From: G963678095 sp963678095
GTDB taxonomy: Bacteria > Bacillota > Negativicutes > Selenomonadales > Selenomonadaceae
DNA: 64,000 nucleotides
Reading direction: 5' to 3'
Assembly: GCA_963678095.2 (NCBI GenBank)
Contig: OY782746.1
Location: 1,984,001-2,048,000 of the forward strand
In this document: positions 43,524 through 52,321 of the stretch, in pieces
Layout of the letters: each line of letters starts with the position of its first letter
Numbering within the stretch: position 1 is the first letter of the stretch
Program-made: the position numbers and the translations under genes
Notes under the pieces: model-generated
The model's database searches: none
What the model saw: the letters and a program-made list of their open reading frames with translations, nothing else
What the model was told of the DNA's origin: nothing

Positions 43524-43649
43524 ATGAAGAATATCGAAATAAGAAGAACCACTTTTACCATAGGTAAAGATGGCAAACGAAAGCGGAAAAGAAATAGAAT
43601 AAGAAATCTGGATGTGTGCGGAAAGCAAAAAGCCTGCCAGACAACGTGA
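43524..43649 (+). CDS. small basic protein (41 aa)
   Basis: 41 codons with AAAGGAG 6 bases before ATG. It is very rich in Arg and Lys (GKDGKRKRKRNRIRN). Its 3' end lies inside the left arm of the terminator at 43629. Short basic peptides of this kind are common at the start of mobile-element operons; no function is known. Confidence 0.45.
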   Translation: MKNIEIRRTTFTIGKDGKRKRKRNRIRNLDVCGKQKACQTT

Positions 43650-43684
43650 TGAAAAAACATCAATGTTGTTTGGCAGGCTTTATT
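43629..43684 (+). terminator. terminator of the small basic protein gene
   Basis: AAAGCCTGCCA-ACAAC pairs with GTTGT-TGGCAGGCTTT, then TATTTTATTT. Confidence 0.8.
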
Positions 43685-43735
43685 TTATTTAAAAGGCTAT
43701 GGGGGTTAAAGAAAAATCTGAAAGGAAGATGAAAA

Positions 43736-43972
43736 ATGACGCTAATAACAGCAGATCAATTAAACGAAAGTTTTTTTCAAGGACAAGAAACTTACCAAAG
43801 TATTCAAGCAATGGCTAGGCAGAGAAAAATCCCGTCAATTTCAATTGGGAAGAGGCGATTTTTTTGTTTGGAAATAATGAATGAGTTTTTTGAGAAAAAA
43901 TTTAATGAAAGCCTAGCAATTGCTATTGAAGAGCCTGTTTTTGAAACTTCAGGTATTCGGCGTATTGACTAA
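43736..43972 (+). CDS. excisionase-like DNA-binding protein
   Basis: 78 residues. The pattern SIQAMARQRKIPSISIGKRR followed by FFCLEIMNEFFEKK resembles the winged HTH_17 domain of excisionases (recognition helix, then a KIGxxWR-like strand). GGAAGATG lies before ATG. First of a run of closely spaced same-strand genes up to the integrase, so it may be the recombination directionality factor of the element. Moderate certainty. Confidence 0.6.
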   Translation: MTLITADQLNESFFQGQETYQSIQAMARQRKIPSISIGKRRFFCLEIMNEFFEKKFNESLAIAIEEPVFETSGIRRID

Positions 43973-44016
43973 GTAATACTACAAGTAAATTTATTATAGC
44001 TTGGAGAATTGAAAAA

Positions 44017-44295
44017 ATGACAGAAATGCAAGCCTTGCAGAAATTATCAGCAGTATTGTCACCGAATCAGCGAAGTCAAACGCAACGGCGGCAAGTGGTG
44101 TTACATCATTTACAGTGTGCCTTACGTGAATTATATGGCTATGAAGAAGTAGAATTGCGATTAGAAGAAAATAGCAGATGTGCTGATGTAGTTTGTATTT
44201 GTTATAAAAAATATAGCGATTATGAGCAATGTGTAAATATTCAAGATGATAGTGAATTATGCATGATGGCAGATATTTTAAAAGCTATTGAATAA
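44017..44295 (+). CDS. hypothetical protein (92 aa)
   Basis: 92 residues, helical N-terminus rich in Gln/Arg (PNQRSQTQRRQVVLHHL) and an acidic C-terminal half with several Cys. GAGAATTG precedes ATG. No family recognised. It lies between the excisionase-like gene and the replication-type gene in the same operon. Confidence 0.6.
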   Translation: MTEMQALQKLSAVLSPNQRSQTQRRQVVLHHLQCALRELYGYEEVELRLEENSRCADVVCICYKKYSDYEQCVNIQDDSELCMMADILKAIE

Positions 44296-44310
44296 GGAGA
44301 AATGAAAATT

Positions 44311-45198
44311 ATGGCAAAAAAACGGATGATATCTAATGATGTAATTGGCACGGCACGTTTTCTAAGATTGCCTCTAACAGCGCAAGCTCTTTATATGCAT
44401 CTCATATGTAGGGCTGATGATGATGGTGTAGTAGAAGCGTATAGCGTACTTCGTATTACGGGGAATAATGAAGATGATTTGCGGGTGCTTGTAGCTAAGT
44501 CGTTTGTAATGATTCTTGATCGGGATGATTTGATTGCATATATCACAGATTTTTTACAGCAGAATACAATTCGGGCAGATCGTAAAGTAGATAGCTTATA
44601 TCAAGGCCTGTTACTAAAGGTTTTCCCTGATGCGTTAAGTAAAAAAGAGCGAAAAAGCTTGATGGAATTGGACTGCGGGCAAATGGCAACCAATAGGCGG
44701 TCAGATGACGGTCAATTGTCCGCCGAATGTCAGCATAGAACAAAACAACATAGATTAGAACAGTATAGAACAACAACAGAAGAGGTGAGATTAGAAAGGG
44801 ATGATTATAGATCATTGTTGTTGTTGTGTAAAAAATGTGGAATTGATGAAGTTGTTTTGAAAAATATGATTGAGGAATATGGTGTCGAACGTTTGCGAGT
44901 ACAATTGAACAATTTATTACAGGCAAAAGCTGTTCGTAATCCTATGGGCTGGCTTAGATGTGCTTTGAATGATGATTATCAAGATATGCGGGTAGAAACA
45001 ATAGAGTTACCGTCTTATCGAACGATTGATTGTGGCAAAGGTTTTGTTGAGCCGCTATCTTTTGAAGCTAAACAATATGCGGAAGAACAGGCAGAAAAAT
45101 ATAAGTGTGAAAATAAGATAATAGATCCTGATTTTTTACGCTTTGCAGAAAAATTGGCGCAAGGAAACAAGTGTCAGGATGTACCTGCGGATAAGTAA
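44311..45198 (+). CDS. phage-type replication (replisome organizer-like) protein
   Basis: About 295 residues; ATG 44311 gives the common start MAKKRMISNDVIGTARFLRL, though ATG 44302 is also possible after AAGGAG. The first 120 residues are the winged-helix domain shared by many Firmicute mobile elements (FLRLPLTAQALYMHLICRAD); the C-terminal part resembles a DnaD-like helical region (NPMGWLRCALNDDY). Such proteins recruit the host helicase at an element origin. It supports autonomous replication of the excised circle, as seen for many integrative elements. The origin was not located. Confidence 0.7.
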   Translation: MAKKRMISNDVIGTARFLRLPLTAQALYMHLICRADDDGVVEAYSVLRITGNNEDDLRVLVAKSFVMILDRDDLIAYITDFLQQNTIRADRKVDSLYQGLLLKVFPDALSKKERKSLMELDCGQMATNRRSDDGQLSAECQHRTKQHRLEQYRTTTEEVRLERDDYRSLLLLCKKCGIDEVVLKNMIEEYGVERLRVQLNNLLQAKAVRNPMGWLRCALNDDYQDMRVETIELPSYRTIDCGKGFVEPLSFEAKQYAEEQAEKYKCENKIIDPDFLRFAEKLAQGNKCQDVPADK

Positions 45199-45254
45199 AG
45201 CATGAAAGCTTTTTGTAAAAATAAGATGTTGATATTTTGGGGGAGTGAAATAGG

Positions 45255-45527
45255 ATGACAAAGTTAAAAACAGAAAAATCTTTAGAAAAACAGCTTGTAA
45301 AAGCAGAACAGGCGGCAAATGATTTTAAGCTTAGGGCAAAGCAGATTAAGGATAAAATAAAAGTGAAGCGTATTTCAGAGTTTGCGGCAGCGGTAGAACA
45401 GGTGGGATTTAATTCGCCAACAGATTTGATAGAATTTTTCTTGTTGCATGATGTAGAAGTAAAGGCATTTTTAAATAGTAAAAAAATGGATATAGCAGGA
45501 AAGAATAAGATCGTAGTCGAGAAATAA
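45255..45527 (+). CDS. small coiled-coil mobilization-region protein
   Basis: 90 residues. The N-terminal half is a Lys-rich coiled coil (KSLEKQLVKAEQAANDFKLR); the C-terminal half is a small helical domain (SPTDLIEFFLLHDVEVKAFL). GGGGGAGTG precedes ATG. Similar proteins sit upstream of mobC/relaxase genes, where they may act at the origin of transfer, but I cannot assign it to a family. Confidence 0.5.
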   Translation: MTKLKTEKSLEKQLVKAEQAANDFKLRAKQIKDKIKVKRISEFAAAVEQVGFNSPTDLIEFFLLHDVEVKAFLNSKKMDIAGKNKIVVEK

Positions 45528-45585
45528 AAATCGGTGTAATTAAAGTAACTATAAACAAGCAGATTATTAAAGCAAAGATAGGGGG

Positions 45586-45805
45586 GGCTGAATTTTTGTA
45601 TAGAGTTCAGCCTGAGAGGAAAATAATGACTTTCTCATATAAAAATATTCTATTTTTATACAAACCACTGCAAGCTTTGCTTGCCCTTGAAGTGGCGAAA
45701 ATACTGAGTTTATAGTGGCAGTCGCGGCAGACTGATGGCAGCGCAATTGGCTGCCAAAGGTTAGGAATAAATGAGAAACTATAAGGATTGTTTTGGCAGC
45801 CGATT
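45586..45805 (+). other. candidate origin of transfer
   Basis: A 300-base gene-free stretch (45528-45827) with clustered inverted repeats: GGCTGAA/TTCAGCC (45586-45612), CCACT-GCAAGC-TTT-GCTTGC...AGTGG (45665-45695), and AATTGGCTGCCAAA/TTTGGCAGCCGATT (45745-45805), with a repeated GGCAG motif. Its place just before a relaxosome-type protein, coupling protein and relaxase is that of an oriT. The nick site was not identified. Confidence 0.45.
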
Positions 45806-45827
45806 GGTAGTTGAGGGAGGATCAGTA

Positions 45828-46130
45828 ATGGCACGAATAACAGTGCGATTTTCAGAGGAAGAATATGCGAAAATTAAAGGTGTTTCGCAGGCGAAAGAAA
45901 CCTCTATTGCGGAATTTGTCCGAAACGAATTATTTCGTCGGGAGCAAGATTTTGCAGAGGCTTTGAGTCGTGAACAGCGGCTGGAAAACATTGAGCAATA
46001 TTTACGAGAGCAGAATAAAAATATAGAAATGACCGTGAATCTGATGTATCAATTTATGCGTGCAGATTTAGGCGAGGTACAGGCAAAGGAAATTGGCGAT
46101 AAAGTAAAACGAATCTTACAGGAGGCGTAA
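45828..46130 (+). CDS. MobC-like ribbon-helix-helix relaxosome protein
   Basis: 100 residues from ATG 45828 (GGGAGG 7 bases upstream; the longer in-frame start at 45771 lacks a site). The N-terminus MARITVRFSEEEYAKIKGVS is a ribbon-helix-helix DNA-binding motif, followed by SIAEFVRNELFRRE and a coiled coil. This is the pattern of accessory relaxosome proteins that bind oriT. The coupling protein gene begins 3 bases after its stop. Confidence 0.75.
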   Translation: MARITVRFSEEEYAKIKGVSQAKETSIAEFVRNELFRREQDFAEALSREQRLENIEQYLREQNKNIEMTVNLMYQFMRADLGEVQAKEIGDKVKRILQEA

Positions 46131-46133
46131 TAA

Positions 46134-48023
46134 ATGCAGGAAAATACATTACAGAGATTTAGCAGATATTTAATGGGTTGTATGTTGGTGCTTAGCGGCA
46201 TAGCTTTTGGTGTAGTTTATTTGGTGAATGGGCATATATATGATATGCCGCCATTAAGTCCTTTTAATATGGCGAAGTACATTTTTATAAGTTCGATAAA
46301 CTATTTTGATATAGAACTAAAATTTTCTATTGCAGTGCCAGATGAATTATATTCCTATATGTGTAACTATTTAGGCTGGGCTGGAAGTTCAAAAATTTTA
46401 GTGACTTGGTATCCTGAAATTTTCAATTCATTACCAACGGCATGGCTTTATAAAGCGTCACTTTATTGGTTTTATATTTCTATGGTCGTTAGTATGTTTT
46501 TTTCTTGTCGATTATGCCGGAAATATAATCCAGAAAAGATAAAAAAACAAACTTATTTACGAGGCGTTCAAAAAGTAACAGCAAAAGAATTATGTTCTGC
46601 TGTAAATAGACAGGCGATAAAAAATGATGGTGGGATTTGCATTGGGCAGATGCATTTGCCCAGAGATATCGAAACGCGCCATTTCATGGTGCTAGGAACA
46701 ACGGGGACTGGAAAGTCATACCTTTTAATGAGTATGATCCAGCAGATGCAGCAGCGTGGCACAAGGATGATTCTTGTTGATCGAAAAGGTGAGTTCTATT
46801 CAATGTTTGGTAATCCCCAAAAGGATAAAATTTTCAATCCGTACGATAAAAGACATACTCGTTGGAGTTTCTTTAATGAATTTAAGATCCCGAAGGAAAT
46901 GGATCATTTGCCAGAGGCCTTGGTAGCTGAGGCGCAATCCTTATTTTCGGTTTCTGCTAGTAATAAAAATGCCCATTTTTATAAAGCGGCAGCTGATGTA
47001 TTTTGCAGTGGCATGTGTTATTTAGCGCTCAATGGTAAAACAACAAGTAAAGATATAAAGACATTTTTCACCGCAGGCGGAGACAAACTTCATTGTGCAA
47101 TAAAAACATTGCCTGAGGGGTTCCGTGACGGCCTTGGGCATTTGGGGCAAGATGGGACGGGTGAACATGTGGAAGCAATTATATCCTGTATTATGGAACG
47201 GGCAAAAGATTTTGGTTGTTTTGTAGGAAAAGATGGGGAGTTTTCGGTTCGTGATTGGGTCCAGGATAAGCATGCAGGGAATTTATATATTTCTACAGCT
47301 GGCCCGAATGATACTGGTTTTACCAGTATTGTGACAATGATGATTGACATGGTGGGAAGAGAGATCAAAAGCTTTCCTGAGGTTCGTTATAGCCGTTTGG
47401 CAATTGTAATTGATGAATTGGCAGCGCTGCCACCGTTAAAAACACTTTCTTTTTTGTTGAATGAGACACGTAGTAAGGGTGTCGGTGTTATTTTGGCAAA
47501 TCAGACCTTACAGATGTTAAACAGTATTTATACAAAGGAAGTCACAAATAATTATTTTTCTATGTGCAATACAAAATTTATCTTTAAAATGCCGGAACCA
47601 ACCGATGCAGAATATATTAGCCGGGCAATTGGGGAGCAAGAAGTTTTAAGGGTTACACGGAGTCAAAATAACACGAGCCGAGGAATTTTGTCAGCGGATG
47701 GAACAAGCAAAGGAATTACAGAAAGTGAACAGGTGACGAAGGAAAGTATCATTATGCCAGCGCAGATTCAATCTTTAGCAAAACGTCATGTGATTGTACA
47801 GATTCCAGATGCGCCTGTTGCTGAAATTACGTTGCCAACCATGAAGTTTAGTCCACTGAATAAGCCATATGACCCTATAGAAATAGACGAAATTAGCGTA
47901 AATGAAATTCGGGATATTTTAGCACCTAAAGTAGAGGTAAGTCAGCAAATAAAGAAGATGTCAATAGAATCGGCAGTTACGGAAAAGCCAGAAGAAGAAA
48001 ATTTCTTAAAGTCACCTGTGTAA
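46134..48023 (+). CDS. type IV coupling protein (TraD/VirD4 family)
   Basis: 629 residues. Two or three N-terminal membrane helices (residues ~10-30, 65-80 and 105-125), Walker A LGTTGTGKSYLL near 187-198 and the Walker B-like AIVIDELAALPPLKTL near 420. The QTLQMLN and TSIVTMMIDMVG regions fit TraD AAD-type ATPases. It would link the relaxase-DNA complex to a secretion channel. No other type IV secretion gene is present, so the channel must come from a helper element. Confidence 0.93.
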   Translation: MQENTLQRFSRYLMGCMLVLSGIAFGVVYLVNGHIYDMPPLSPFNMAKYIFISSINYFDIELKFSIAVPDELYSYMCNYLGWAGSSKILVTWYPEIFNSLPTAWLYKASLYWFYISMVVSMFFSCRLCRKYNPEKIKKQTYLRGVQKVTAKELCSAVNRQAIKNDGGICIGQMHLPRDIETRHFMVLGTTGTGKSYLLMSMIQQMQQRGTRMILVDRKGEFYSMFGNPQKDKIFNPYDKRHTRWSFFNEFKIPKEMDHLPEALVAEAQSLFSVSASNKNAHFYKAAADVFCSGMCYLALNGKTTSKDIKTFFTAGGDKLHCAIKTLPEGFRDGLGHLGQDGTGEHVEAIISCIMERAKDFGCFVGKDGEFSVRDWVQDKHAGNLYISTAGPNDTGFTSIVTMMIDMVGREIKSFPEVRYSRLAIVIDELAALPPLKTLSFLLNETRSKGVGVILANQTLQMLNSIYTKEVTNNYFSMCNTKFIFKMPEPTDAEYISRAIGEQEVLRVTRSQNNTSRGILSADGTSKGITESEQVTKESIIMPAQIQSLAKRHVIVQIPDAPVAEITLPTMKFSPLNKPYDPIEIDEISVNEIRDILAPKVEVSQQIKKMSIESAVTEKPEEENFLKSPV

Positions 48024-48035
48024 GAAGGTGAAGAT

Positions 48036-50693
48036 ATGTTATCGATTAGCTCTATAAATGACGGACAAGCCGCTTCTTATTATCAGAAGGATAATTACTA
48101 TACGCGGGATATAACCCAAACCGATCAATGGCAAGGTCGTTTGGGTAAATCGTTTGGGCTTCATATGAAGCAGTTAGAACCCACAGAATTTAATACAATG
48201 ATACGATCTTCTGCAACGAAATGTGCTGGTTATGATTTAAGCTTTTCAGCCCCGAAAAGTGTCAGTATTGCAGCTATGGCAACAACAGAAGACATTAAGG
48301 CAGATATGTTAACTGCACATGACCGTGCTGTTGAAAAAGCCTTGAAAGAGATTGAACAACGGGAAATTGCAGCCAGAGTTACAAAATCAGGACAGACTTG
48401 TTCCATAAAAACAGGAAAGATGATAGCAGCAAAAGTAAAACATTATGTTAGTCGTAATAATGATATGCAATTGCATACGCACGCTGTGGTATTGAATCAG
48501 ACAGAACACAATGGGAAATTATATGCAGTGGATGGACGAAATCTCTATAAAAATGAATTGTTATATGGGCAGGTCTATAGAAATGAACTTGCCCGGCAAT
48601 TGCAGCAGAAAGGGTACGCAATTGAAGTTACGGATGCAGATAAAGGCATTTTTGAGCTAAAAGGCGTGTCTAGTCAACAAATAGAGGTGTTTTCATCACG
48701 CCGGGCAGAAATTCAGACGCAGATAAAAGCATGGGGAACAAATGACGCGAAGAGCATTCAAAAAGCCGTTATGATGACGCGGAGTGCCAAAGAACATCGG
48801 GATCTTCAAGAATTGAGGGCTGCTTGGAAAGAGACGGTGCAAGAATTAGGTGGACTGAATATATCCCAACAACCAAAAACTATACAATATACGCAAAAGG
48901 AAAAGACAGCTGCTTTTATGCAGGCACTTGATAAGTTAGAACAGCAAAAATTTGCTTGGACTGAAAAAGAATTTGCACGAGCTGTATTACGAGAAGGGTT
49001 AAAATATGGTGTACAGCAAAGGGATTTTGAGAAAATGCTGAAAAAGAATGAGAGATTGGTTAATTTAGGAAATGCAACAGGAAATCTACAGGATATTTAC
49101 TATTCAACCGAACACAACATTAGGGTAGAGCAAGAAATAACAAAAAATATTGAGCTTACACGCGGGCGTATGCATGGGATTTTACAAGAGCAAGTTACAA
49201 GGGATATACGAAAAATTTCCATAGAAAAAAGTCTGACCTTATCTGAAGAACAGATTGGAGCTATAAATCATATTGTTACGGAGAAAGATCAATTTTGTGC
49301 AGTACAGGGGATTGCAGGCACAGGGAAAACCTATATGCTTAGTGCAGCTCGTGAGGTATGGGAGAAAAATGGTTATACCGTGCGTGGCGCATCGTTTACG
49401 GGTAAGGCAGCCGAAGGATTACAGTTAGATGCAAATATTGATAGTAGTACGATCCATTCCCTACTGAATCGATTAGAAAAGGAAGCTGGTAATGCAATTT
49501 ATGGTGAGGACTATACGAAAAAAACTACGTGGAATTTTGCAGGATTAAAAGCCGGGGGAAAACAAGAAGTATGGGTTATTGATGAAGTTGGTCTTACGGA
49601 TAATAATTTAATGCTGCATTTGGAAAAAGCAGCAATGGCAAAGCAAGTGAAAGTTATCATGGTAGGCGATTATCAGCAACTTTCACCAGTCGGTGCAGGA
49701 AATGCGTACAGTTCTCTTGTACAGTTCGGTAAAATCAGTACATGTTTTTTATCGGATATTCGCCGTCAGAAAAACGAATCCTTATTGCAAGCCGTTAGGG
49801 AAAGTGTGAAGGGGGATATTCATAAAAGTGTGGAACTGGTTGCCAATAGCACAAGAGAAATTTCCTCTCCGTCTAAGCGCTTTGCCGCAATTACTAAAGA
49901 ATTTGTGGAATTGAGTGGATCAGAAAGAGAGCGTACGGTTGTTTTGACAGCAAAAAATATAGATCGTGTCAAACTTAATGCATCCATTCGGCATAGCCTT
50001 ATAAAAAATGGGGATTTGCAGATAGGGGACGCGGTTAAAATCCAAACGGGAAAATCAGCAGAGACTATACGGAACTTTGCACCGGGAGATAAAATATTGT
50101 TTTTTCAAAATGATAGAAATTTGGTTGTGATGAATGGGCAAACAGGAAAAATATTGACTGTCGAGGAAAATCGGATTGTTGTTGAGAGCAGTGGGCGTCA
50201 GATTATATTTGATCCGAGAAAATATAATCATATTGATCACGGTTATGCCATGACAACACATAAAGCACAAGGAATAACAGTAGATCGAGCCATTATTAAT
50301 ATAGATAGTAGCCAAAAGAAGCTGAATAGCCGGAATAGTTATTATGTAGACATTAGCCGGGCACGGCATAAGATCAGCATTTATACGGATTCAAAAGAAA
50401 AACTAGGAGAGCAGGTTGGAAAATGGGAGAAGAAGATTACATCGAATGATTTTGTCCAAAAAAATATTTTAGATCGACCTAAATTTCACATAAGGAGAAA
50501 TTTTGAGCAAAAAATCACTTCTTTGCGTTTGCCGGCAACGGCAAGGACACTTTTACTTAAGGCGGTAGATACGCCTATTAAAATCCTAGAAAAAAGCATA
50601 GTACTTGTTTCAAAGCCTGTTGTAGCAGCTGATAAATTGATGAATACAGATAAAATGAAGGAATCTATGCAGCGCCGTGGGTTTAGGATGTAG
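48036..50693 (+). CDS. MobF-family relaxase with fused helicase
   Basis: 885 residues. N-terminal TrwC/TraI relaxase domain: paired tyrosines in AASYYQKDNYYTRD near residue 15-25, and the histidine triad in MQLHTHAVVLN (~145). From ~415 a RecD-type helicase with Walker A GIAGTGKTYML, IDEVGLTDN and TTHKAQGITVDRA. It nicks at oriT and unwinds the transferred strand. It starts 12 bases after the coupling protein and belongs to the same operon. Confidence 0.95.
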   Translation: MLSISSINDGQAASYYQKDNYYTRDITQTDQWQGRLGKSFGLHMKQLEPTEFNTMIRSSATKCAGYDLSFSAPKSVSIAAMATTEDIKADMLTAHDRAVEKALKEIEQREIAARVTKSGQTCSIKTGKMIAAKVKHYVSRNNDMQLHTHAVVLNQTEHNGKLYAVDGRNLYKNELLYGQVYRNELARQLQQKGYAIEVTDADKGIFELKGVSSQQIEVFSSRRAEIQTQIKAWGTNDAKSIQKAVMMTRSAKEHRDLQELRAAWKETVQELGGLNISQQPKTIQYTQKEKTAAFMQALDKLEQQKFAWTEKEFARAVLREGLKYGVQQRDFEKMLKKNERLVNLGNATGNLQDIYYSTEHNIRVEQEITKNIELTRGRMHGILQEQVTRDIRKISIEKSLTLSEEQIGAINHIVTEKDQFCAVQGIAGTGKTYMLSAAREVWEKNGYTVRGASFTGKAAEGLQLDANIDSSTIHSLLNRLEKEAGNAIYGEDYTKKTTWNFAGLKAGGKQEVWVIDEVGLTDNNLMLHLEKAAMAKQVKVIMVGDYQQLSPVGAGNAYSSLVQFGKISTCFLSDIRRQKNESLLQAVRESVKGDIHKSVELVANSTREISSPSKRFAAITKEFVELSGSERERTVVLTAKNIDRVKLNASIRHSLIKNGDLQIGDAVKIQTGKSAETIRNFAPGDKILFFQNDRNLVVMNGQTGKILTVEENRIVVESSGRQIIFDPRKYNHIDHGYAMTTHKAQGITVDRAIINIDSSQKKLNSRNSYYVDISRARHKISIYTDSKEKLGEQVGKWEKKITSNDFVQKNILDRPKFHIRRNFEQKITSLRLPATARTLLLKAVDTPIKILEKSIVLVSKPVVAADKLMNTDKMKESMQRRGFRM

Positions 50694-50716
50694 CCATATC
50701 AATTGGGGGTGAAAAA

Positions 50717-51919
50717 ATGCCATTGGAAAAACGTGGGAAAAATAGTTGGAGGATTACGGTAAACGTAGGCTATGATCCAGTAACTGGTGAAAGAATTCGA
50801 ATTACAAAGACGATAAAAGCAGAAAATAAAACAGAAGCACAAAAAACGGAAAAAATAATGCTGGCAGAGGCGGCGAAAAAGCATATATTGAATCCTTCGA
50901 AAATGACACTAGAGGAATTCTTTGCATATTGGCTAAAGAATTATGCGAATCCGAAATTGGCAGCACGGACGTTGGAATCTTATCAAGAAGTTTTTCAGCG
51001 GATAAAGCTGGCATTAGGGCATAAAAAAATCGATAAAATTGAACCAAAGCATATTTTGGCTTTTATCGACAATTTGAGAACTTGCAAACGCTGGGATAAA
51101 AAAGATGGGAACTTATCCGCAGCGACAATACGAAAAACATATGGATTGTTAAATAGTTTGTTTCAAAAAGCCTTGCAATGGGGATTCATTTTATCAAATC
51201 CAGTTGCCGCAGTCGATGCGCCCCGATATCTGTATGTGAATGATAAGACGATCATGACACCAGAAGAGACTGGAAAATTCTTGGTATTATTAGAAAAACA
51301 TGCTGAAATGAAATATCGGGTATGGTGCAGCATTGCTATTATGTGTGGGCTGCGGCGTGGCGAAGTATATGGATTGCAATGGAAACATATTGATTTTAAA
51401 ACCAATACGATTAGAGTCAAGCAGGCTAGCGTGTATATCAAAGGTCGTGGCATACAGATAAAATCCCCTAAAACGATATATTCCGAGCGAATTGTAAGTG
51501 TTTCAGAGAGTCTTATGGTTATGCTGGCGGACTACTTTGCATCACAAGATCGGCGAAGGGAAAGGTTAGCGAATTTATGGGAAGGTGGCGAGGATATTTT
51601 AGATGATTATCTGTTTACAACATGGAATGGAAATCCCGCACATCCGGATACGATGACGAAGTGGTTGCATAAATTCACAGTAGCACATAAATTGCCAAAG
51701 GTGACGCCACATGGCTTTCGCCATATGACAGCTACTTTTTTGATTGCCGCAGGAACAGATTTAACAACTGTTGCGGGTAAACTTGGGCACGCAGATAGTA
51801 CAACAACGCAGAAGGTATATTCGCATTTATTGCAAAAAACAGAGAGACAAACAGCAGAAACGATGGAGACTTTATTATTCCATAGCATTATTAATGCAAA
51901 AAAAATTGATTTATTATAA
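50717..51919 (+). CDS. tyrosine integrase
   Basis: 400 residues. An N-terminal arm-binding domain, a SAM-like core-binding domain (LEEFFAYWLKNYANPKLAAR) and a catalytic domain with Arg in CGLRRGEVYGLQW (~213), HGFRH (~331), GH-x-STTT and the nucleophile Tyr in KVYSHLLQ (~368). It should insert the element at the tRNA-Thr 3' end. It starts 23 bases after the relaxase. A hairpin at 51932-51966 ends the operon. Confidence 0.95.
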   Translation: MPLEKRGKNSWRITVNVGYDPVTGERIRITKTIKAENKTEAQKTEKIMLAEAAKKHILNPSKMTLEEFFAYWLKNYANPKLAARTLESYQEVFQRIKLALGHKKIDKIEPKHILAFIDNLRTCKRWDKKDGNLSAATIRKTYGLLNSLFQKALQWGFILSNPVAAVDAPRYLYVNDKTIMTPEETGKFLVLLEKHAEMKYRVWCSIAIMCGLRRGEVYGLQWKHIDFKTNTIRVKQASVYIKGRGIQIKSPKTIYSERIVSVSESLMVMLADYFASQDRRRERLANLWEGGEDILDDYLFTTWNGNPAHPDTMTKWLHKFTVAHKLPKVTPHGFRHMTATFLIAAGTDLTTVAGKLGHADSTTTQKVYSHLLQKTERQTAETMETLLFHSIINAKKIDLL

Positions 51920-51931
51920 ATTATGATCTAT

Positions 51932-51966
51932 AAAAGATCCTGCATAAGAAAAGTGTGGGATCTTTT
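51932..51966 (+). terminator. terminator of the mobilization-integrase operon
   Basis: AAAAGATCC / GGATCTTTT stem, then TTGTTG. The following 51967-52321 stretch holds only a weak 62-codon frame (see rejected items). Confidence 0.7.
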
Positions 51967-52321
51967 GTTGTTGAGTGAATATAAAATATGGTGGTAAATT
52001 AAAAAAAAATAATATTTGCAAACTTATAAGGTGTGGGATACTTTTTTCAAAATATCACTTGTTATATTTATTATGATGGCTTTAGGTGCGATTGCTTGTT
52101 CAAGAGAAACTTTTTGTATTGTTAATTGCGGGTATACAATTAATTTTAGTAAAGGGAATGCCTGCTTTGTTGCCGAATTAAAATACAAATTAGAAAACTT
52201 TTGAATGAAAGTTACCTTAAATGTGATTTTCATAAACGTATTTCAGTAAAAACGTTTTTTATCAAAAAATTATTCCAATGATGTTTGTAGATAATGAATA
52301 ATATAGAAAAGGTGAAAATAT

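Noticed and set aside
52016..52204. 62-codon frame with one membrane-like segment (ISLVIFIMMALGAIA) between the integrase and the large ATPase
   Set aside because: Starts with TTG without a ribosome site; it could be a small toxin-like membrane peptide but evidence is too weak to list.
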